A stretch of DNA of 24,473 nucleotides, taken from Trichosphaerium sp. ATCC 40318 (Eukaryota; Discosea; Flabellinia; Trichosidae). Position 1 is the first letter of the stretch, and the number at the start of each line of letters is the position of its first letter. Positions 17,921-24,473 of the stretch are shown here, one piece after another. Where the stretch lies: positions 1 through 24,473 of the forward strand of contig JALMLS010000482.1 of assembly GCA_038496445.1 (NCBI GenBank). The letters are read 5' to 3'. Position numbers and translations under genes: made by a program. A model generated the notes under the pieces. That model saw only the letters and a list, made by a program, of their open reading frames with translations. It searched no databases and was not told the origin of the DNA.

Positions 17921-20900
17921 TTATTTTGAAAAAATTGTATCCAGAGCAGGCTTTTCTGGTGGTCCGTTGTAGTCACTCGTTACTGTCTTTATTCGTGCCA
18001 TCCTCTCCTTTATCCTCTTCTCCTTTGCGTATTGTACGTATAGAACCACAATACCTCCTATAATAATGACAAGAATTCCAGCAACAACACATGCTGCTAC
18101 GACTCCTATTGGCACTTTTGTTTGGTTTGGTTTATTATCGCAGTCACCACTTATTGTCAAAAACAATGCTTGTTTTTGTTGACTGAATATTGCATTGTAA
18201 GCACAGTCTTCATCACCTTGTTCGATGGCTGTGCTATTGAACTCTATTATATTTTCTTGACACATGTGGTTTAACACAAGAATATCTAAAGTGCCCTACA
18301 TATTATTAATACATGACTGAAGTTGCTGAAGTTGTGATGTGAAGGGAAGAAAATGAAGTTGAGTGAAGTTGCTTAAGTGGTTGTGAAGAGAAGACTGGAA
18401 TAAAGGAGTTGATGAGGTGGTGCTTTGGAGACGTACAAGTTTACGGATTGTTGTTGAATCATTCATAGAAAGTGAGATGGCCAAGGTTGTATTCGAGAAA
18501 TCAGGACATCCTTCAACAAAAAGACCAACACCACTTTGAAGAGCGATGATAGAGTTCGGAGAAAACGTTATGCCACCTAAAATCCATACCTTAGGATTCA
18601 TCGACAAACCAAAAGCAAACAAAAAGTACCTCTAATGATAGTATCATAATTAATATCTAAGTTTGCTACTTGGCTAATGTTTGATACGACCCAAGTGTCG
18701 TTGACACAAACAGCTGATTCAAGAGGTTTTGGTGGTAAACAAAACGAAGAAGCACTTGGTTGAATGAAATTTTGTGTTGGTGTCTCACTTGGGGTAGTTG
18801 TTGGCTCTACTGTAGGCGCCATTGTTGTAGGTGTATTTGTTGTAGGTTGCAAAATTGGTGCCATTGGAGGTGGTGTAGGAGGTGGTGGGAGCACATACCC
18901 TTTTGGTATCACTGCAATATTGTCTATTAGCGTATAGTCTACATCAATCCAGCTAAAACAGGAATTAGATGGGAAAAATAGAATTGCTTCAACGCACGGA
19001 TCTCCTAAAAAGTTTACTTCTATTTCATTAAACGAGGATTCACAAATAATATCTGAAATAGGAAAGGTAATTGTTTGCCAGGTGGATATTGTGCCATTCA
19101 AACCCACAACGGAAAGCTACAGCGAAGAGTTAGCTTTGTGATAGTTTGTTCTCAGTACGAGTATGTGAGTATTTGTTTGATTTTAACTTAATGTAACACC
19201 CCACTATATTGTTGAAAGGTACATGTGATATAAAGTAAAAATAATGCTTTTCTAAATTTATGACACGTACGCCAGGACAACCCCTGACTGCCATAGTGAG
19301 ATTAAGGTCGGTTATGTTTGCCTTTGGTTTAGGAAACTGAACATCCATAAAGAAATCCTCAACGAGAGTGTTTGTGATGTTTGAAGTGTACCTGAATAAT
19401 AGTGAGAAAGATAAAGTACTACGGCATGTTTTATATAATACTCACGATAATCGAAATGATCCTACATCCGCTACACAACAAGTTAGAAATATAAGAATAT
19501 TTTAAGAACTTCAAGAACATACTGCTAGTAGTAGCACGTAAAACACTGCCTCCATTATCAAGAAGTACTGAAACTGATGTTGACTCTGTTATACGCCATT
19601 CAGCGAGCCTAGTTCCCTACAGGCACTTGTTATAAGACATTGGAATACTGCTATAAAACATACTCCAAGTTTTTTTTCAGGAGTAATTTGAGCGCTTTGA
19701 AAGATATACACTGACGGTAGATCCCAAATACATTCTGTAATCCACCTTTATTAGTACACTCCTAATATACTAAGTACGTACGGTCACTGGGTTCTGGGGA
19801 TCTTAGTGATCGGGGAGCCTGATAATAGTTAATTTGTTATTGCTCATTTATAGTTTAAAGCGTACATTTATGTTTCCTAAGCCAACAAACATGGCTTCAG
19901 AAAACTGCATAGTATCTCCTTTATTCATACATTAATATTAAGGTAGAAAAGAAGTAAGTGTACCAGTTAAAGATACGACCTAGAAGCTGTGTTAATAACA
20001 AATAACGAAAAACAAGAATTTGTAAATACCCTGACTTCAGCATGAGTATAGGTCTCAGGGTGCTGCTTGATAAAATGATACTTATTGTATTTGTCTGGTA
20101 TGGCTTCAACCCATTCGTTTCGACCGTCGTTTACTTTGACTTCAATTCTATCAATCCCAACTATGTCACATGTTAAAACAATAGGTATAACATTATAATG
20201 TAGGCGTGTTTTACCATTGTGGTTGCTTGGTAATATAGCAAACGATACATCTTCTTTCACTTCAACGATTCTAACACTCATTTGGAAACTTAAACAATCC
20301 ACTTTACGAATAACAACGTCCACATGACTGAACAGTGGTGCACCAGCTATGCTCTAATATTCGAAAAGTATTAGAAAAGACATAGGAAGCAGTTGAACAA
20401 GAGTACATCGTAGTATCCGTTGATATTATTTATCAATATTTGTGGATAGTCATTTTGACATCCTTCAATTGCCGGATCACACACTCCAGCAACCTTAAGT
20501 AGAAGTGTGAATATGACACTGGTTAAAATCGTAATACCATTAATGTTTCAGTTCCTTGACTACCAGTGATTTCAAAGCATTCACCACCTATTTAATAATA
20601 AAATAAGAAAACAAACTACTGACCAAAAAAAGCCAAATAAAAACCGAATATTGTGCGGTCTTACAAGCACCACTACATCTCAATTGTCCATTTGTATTAT
20701 CAACTGGATCATAGCAATCATCAAAAGACGTTGTTGCGTTCGAAGGAGATAAATACCAGTTGTAAAAGTTTTCGTTTACAAGGATGTATTTATTGTCACG
20801 ATATCTCTATTTGCAACTTAGAATAAGCGTAGGTGCGTATAAGAAACTTACCAGTGACGTTAAAGCAGTAAATTCAAAATTACAGCCATAAGATGGATTT

Positions 20901-21129
20901 CCAGCTATCGTTTTGTATTATGGCGTTACGTGTCTAATATTAGATAGCGTACTTGGTATGAACGACGTTGCTCTTGCATTCTGTTTTTCAAGTAAGAAAC
21001 AATAAAGTTTAAGATACTACGTACGATGCATGTATTATATGGGTAAGGCTGTTGACCTGATGATAGCGGGATAGCGTTGCATTGAAGATACAACAAGCCT
21101 AATACAACAACAAGAGTTGTACTTAGCAT
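17921..21129 (-). CDS. Membrane-anchored expansin-like protein, copy 2
   Basis: Same architecture and exon order as copy 1. The signal peptide is MLSTTLVVVLGLLYLQCNA, followed by PLSSGQQPYPY, parallel to PLVAGQQPYPY in copy 1. LVNENFYNWYLSPSN, DDCYDPVDN and LRCSGACGECFEITGSQGTE (about 20750-20540) form the barrel start; VDVVIRKVDC and GIDRIEVKVNDGRNEWVEA (20323-20030) form the barrel end and C-terminal module. Further beta segments include AEWRITESTSVSVLLDNGGS and VEDFFMDVQFPKPKANITDL. The stalk is shorter and richer in Pro (PPPPTPPPMAP, then TTTPSETPTQ). The FCLPPKPLESAVCVNDTWVV domain, TM helix and tail are nearly identical to copy 1, but the tail ends in a different extension (PPEKPALDTIFSK). 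The intron equivalent to copy 1's GCATGT intron starts GTACTT here. Diverged and near-identical blocks alternate, suggesting gene conversion. Some internal exon joins are approximate. Confidence 0.82.
18020..18310 (-). repeat. Near-identical block shared with 14240-14530
   Basis: Partner of the block in copy 1. It spans the TM exon and the adjacent intron end with the conserved TATTAATACATGAC stretch. Intron sequence farther from the exon differs in length between copies. Confidence 0.85.
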
Positions 21130-22053
21130 GATTGTGCTTTACTACGCGCAATCTACACTTAGCAGGTGTTGTTCTTCTACTGGGGTATTTCCGAAAATAA
21201 AGTTTGTTTTTACGGAATGAAATTCTTCGCTGCGAAAATTAGTACAACTGGACCGTTGGTTCTAGCGAGGCAACAAAAATAGGAATTGGAGCTGCTAGTA
21301 GAGTTTTGACCGAAAGTGAGAAACATGAAGAAACGTGTTGCAAACTCCTTTTTCTGTAATTGCGTGTATCCCCACGTTACTCTATTGGTTCTAATCGCTG
21401 TTACTCCAATGTCTATTTTTATACCCTAACTCAAAGCTTACTTTTGTTGTATGCTTGGTTCTACTTTTTCTTGTTTGCCGTACATGTGCTGCTTCCATAC
21501 CCGGCGATAAAATTGAATTGTTGTCTAAAAACTTTTGAAAACATTTCTTGGTTTTTTTGTATTGAAAAGGAACAAGCAGTAACCCATGACCAATTTTAAC
21601 GCGTTGAGATATACGTGAAGTGATTTTTAGGTATTTCGCTGTTATTCGAAGCGCCAAAACCTCGAACCATTTGCAATATGCTCATTACGCACGTACGTCG
21701 TATTTCAGTATGATCGCTAGGTTTATAGCCTAGTTTAACAGTAAAACCGCTCTATTACCTACACGATCAAAGACACTTTAAAAAATTAAACGCTGGCTAG
21801 CTTCGATGATTTAGTACTGTTGCGCATTCCTTGACAGCACGTGTTGCGTTTCAGAATAAGAGTTGACTTTGGTACGTATTCTTAAGCCTGTTTTTCAGAT
21901 TCAAACAGCTCATTGTACCAAGTTTCGAGGTAAGGTGCGCTCATCGTTATAGGCAGTTGATTTTTAAGCAATACCTTCAAGAATTTTACAAAACAGCTCT
22001 GTATTTTGTAATTAAAGGTTTGTGTAGTTGTATACACATTAGTGGCCTCTACC
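21130..22053. other. Divergent intergenic region between expansin-like copy 2 and myosin
   Basis: The longest gene-poor stretch in the window, between head-to-head genes. Open frames at 21360-21657 and 21882-22079 lack conserved motifs and splice context. CACGTG occurs near 21838. No tRNA, repeat array or transposon was recognised; it probably holds both promoters. Confidence 0.4.
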
Positions 22054-24473
22054 ATGACGCAAGTGTGGGTACCGAACAAATCCGGTGGTTTTAGTCTAGG
22101 AACACAGGTACAACGCAGTTAAACCTCAGATACACTGTCTTCGCTATTATACTGCTAACTACATCGCCAGCAAGATAGCAGCGGTAAAAAAACGACAGTA
22201 ACACTCGAGGATGGCACAGTACGCTTATACTCACGTAAACGCTCGAGAAAAATAATGTCAAATGTAGAGTGTAACTGTGCTTACTAAAAAAGTTTTTCAA
22301 CGTAATCCTCCCATTACTGACGGTGTAGATGACCTTACACAAATATCTATCCTCGTAAGCATTACCCAAATGTGACACGCACACTCACCCTTCCCAAAAC
22401 CCATATACGCGTTGAATTATATCATACTAACTCTATACAGCATGAACCGGCGCTTTTACACAGTTTAGCATGTCGATACGCTGAAGATAAGATTTACTCG
22501 TTTTCTGGGCCTATTCTTATTGCTGTACGTATTTCAACGCGCCTTTGGCGAGTATCTTTTTTTTTTTTGTACTCGCTAGCGAACGTTGTGTTTCCTTTTG
22601 TGCTCGTAATTCAGTGTTCCTTTCGATAACACCGCATGAGACTTCTACCAGAATTTAGTTTTATTTTTCTTAGTTTTTCATTTTTTTTTGTTGTCGACTC
22701 TTTTTTGACGTTTAGTTCAGGTCAATCCTTACCAACGGTTCCCAATATACACCAATGCGTTTATTGGTAAATATAAAGGTGTTAAAAGAGAGGACATGAC
22801 TCCGCATGTTTTTGGGATAGCGGAGCAAGCTTACAGAGCTATGATTTACTTTGGTATGTTTTTTTATTACATTTCATTTTTTATCTCCCACGTGATCTTG
22901 TTTGAGTAATATTTGTACTCACTCTTTTTTTTTTATATTAGGTGATCAGTCTATTCTCGTTAGTGGTGAATCTGGAGCGGGTATGAAGTCGTAAAAGGAT
23001 GTCTTGAGTTAATAAGAATGTTTAGGAAAAACGGAGACTGCTAAACAGATACTTAACTATTTCTCTGCAATGAGTACAGAAACACAGAGTGTTGCTGGAA
23101 AAGTATTAGGTACTACACCTATACTAGAGGCATTTGGTAATGCCCGAACAACTCGGTACACTCCCTAAAACTCGCTTAGAACCAGTTACTAATATGTAAT
23201 TTCGCTTAGAAATGACAACTCGTCTCGTTTCGGAAAGTACATCGAAGTACAGTTTAGTAGTAATGGTGCTATTGTTGGTGCCAATATAAACACGTACTTA
23301 CTTGAGAAATCACGTATTGTCTCTCATGCATCAGAGGAGCGTAATTATCATATTTTTTATCAATTGATTAGTGGTAAGTTATTCATTATATTTCTTGACA
23401 AACACGTGATTTTAGTTCTATTTAAAACGAAAAACATTTTGCATTTGTTAATCTAATACGTGGTGTTAACATTTTTGAGCCTAGGTGCTACACCTGCTCA
23501 AAAAGAAAAGTTCAAACTTCGTGGAGTTAAAGACTTTCATTACCTGAATCAAGTACGAAATATTTTTCTGTAATCTTAATTTTAATGATTCTCTTAGGGT
23601 TGTATGACTGTTCCTGGAGTATCTGATGCCAAAATATTTGAAGAAACTAAATCAGCTTTCCGTGATGTTGGTATAATGGACCCTGAGCAAGAAGACATTT
23701 TTCAGTATGCAAAACTCTACTTTTTTTTTTATTGAAAAAGTGTTTCTTATGACCTTCGTAGATTAATTGCTGCAATTTTACATATTGGTAACGTCCAGTT
23801 TACATCAAGTGGTCAAGATGATCCTGCTAAGATAGCTGACCCTGGATCTCGTAAACATCTACAACAAGCTTGTGCTTTACTGGTAATCAAATAATTCGAG
23901 TTCTTTTATTTTGTTTTGACTCTACTAACCCAATGTGTTAGGGAGTTGATGCCAACCTTATTGAGAGGACACTTTTACAAAAAACCATGAAAGTCGGTGG
24001 CCGTTCTTCAATGTATCAGCTCAAGTTGACAGAAATCCAAGCAGAAAATGCTCGTGATTCCCTTGCAAGGCTTCTGTACTCCAGATTGTTCGATTGGTAC
24101 GTGTACTCAAGTTTTTTTTGTGTGAAGGAAAAACTATCTTCTAATCGTTTCTTTGAAGGCTTGTAGCTCGTATTAATGAGACTCTCAATAATGCGAAACG
24201 TTCTCAGAAGAAGATTGGTGTACTTGATATATATGGATTCGAGAGTTTTAAAGTGAACGCTTTTGAACAATTTTGTATCAACTTTGCGAATGAGAAATTA
24301 CAACAACAGTTTAATCATACTATATTTAAATCAGAGCAAGCTGAGTACAAGAAAGAGAATATAGGATGGGAGGATATTTCTTATGAAGATAATCAAGGTT
24401 GCCTTGATTTAATTGAAGGTGGTAGAACATCAATTTTGAAGCTTCTTGATGAGGAGTGCTTGTTTCCAAAAGG
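22054..24473 (+). CDS. Unconventional myosin heavy chain, N-terminal motor part (3' end outside window)
   Basis: Actin-based ATPase motor. Thirteen exons are visible: 22054-22107, 22171-22234, 22293-22354, 22441-22524, 22721-22853, 22942-22980, 23026-23155, 23210-23373, 23485-23552, 23598-23704, 23762-23882, 23942-24096 and 24159 to the edge. The N-terminal SH3-like part starts [12 protein letters not shown], then [20 protein letters not shown]. Motor motifs follow: [20 protein letters not shown]-loop GESGAGKTE (split by an intron after GAG), [18 protein letters not shown] (switch I), [16 protein letters not shown]-type helix, [13 protein letters not shown] (switch II) and [15 protein letters not shown] (relay). 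All exons visible are open and in phase. The sequence resembles class V/XI-type motors more than muscle myosin II, but the class needs the neck and tail, which lie beyond the window. Introns show TACTAAC before the acceptor at about 22425 and 23920. Confidence 0.96.

Noticed and set aside
21640-21690. tRNA T-arm-like GGTTCGAGG on the minus strand
   Set aside because: No matching acceptor, D-arm or anticodon stem could be built around it.
23090-23140. Possible tiny intron GTACTACACCTATACTAG in myosin
   Set aside because: Reading straight through gives the conserved [14 protein letters not shown] stretch, so this is exon.

Overview
The window looks like nuclear DNA of an intron-dense, AT-leaning single-celled eukaryote. 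WASP with WH1 and CRIB domains, a myosin motor, RtcB/HSPC117 and expansin-like proteins together fit an amoeboid protist (Amoebozoa- or Heterolobosea-like) best. The species cannot be named from sequence alone. Almost every gene is cut by short introns (about 29-190 nt). Donors are often GTACG, a TACTAAY/CTAAY branch-like element often lies near the acceptor, and at least four introns appear to start with GC.

Layout: 1-1861 (-) 5' part of an RtcB tRNA-splicing ligase gene; 2065-2328 (+) putative small secreted protein; 2845-3549 (+) intronless F-box-like/MORN_2 (YwqK-type) repeat protein; 4184-5482 (-) short WASP (WH1, CRIB, proline run, no recognisable VCA); 6002-6438 (+) small secreted Cys-rich protein; 6790-7642 (-) secreted protein with four Cys-rich repeats; 8072-11571 (-) secreted GH2 beta-galactosidase-like enzyme with a Cys-rich insertion; 11960-13839 (-) EF-hand protein fused to a class-I amidotransferase-like domain; 14168-17560 and 17921-21129 (-) tandem paralogues of a membrane-anchored expansin-like protein; 22054-24473 (+) N-terminal part of an unconventional myosin motor.

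Six or more of the eleven genes encode secreted or surface proteins, and the glycosidase and expansin-like genes point to carbohydrate binding or remodelling at the cell surface, in a wall or coat, or on food. WASP and myosin are actin-cytoskeleton genes. No shared pathway beyond this is demonstrated.

Splice models for GH2, EF-hand, WASP and both Cys-rich genes were checked by exon-length arithmetic. GH2 (946 aa) and EF-hand (467 aa) are fully open. WASP lacks one base in a T run and RtcB lacks two bases near the left edge; these look like sequencing errors but could be real lesions. No rRNA, tRNA, CRISPR or intact transposon was recognised.
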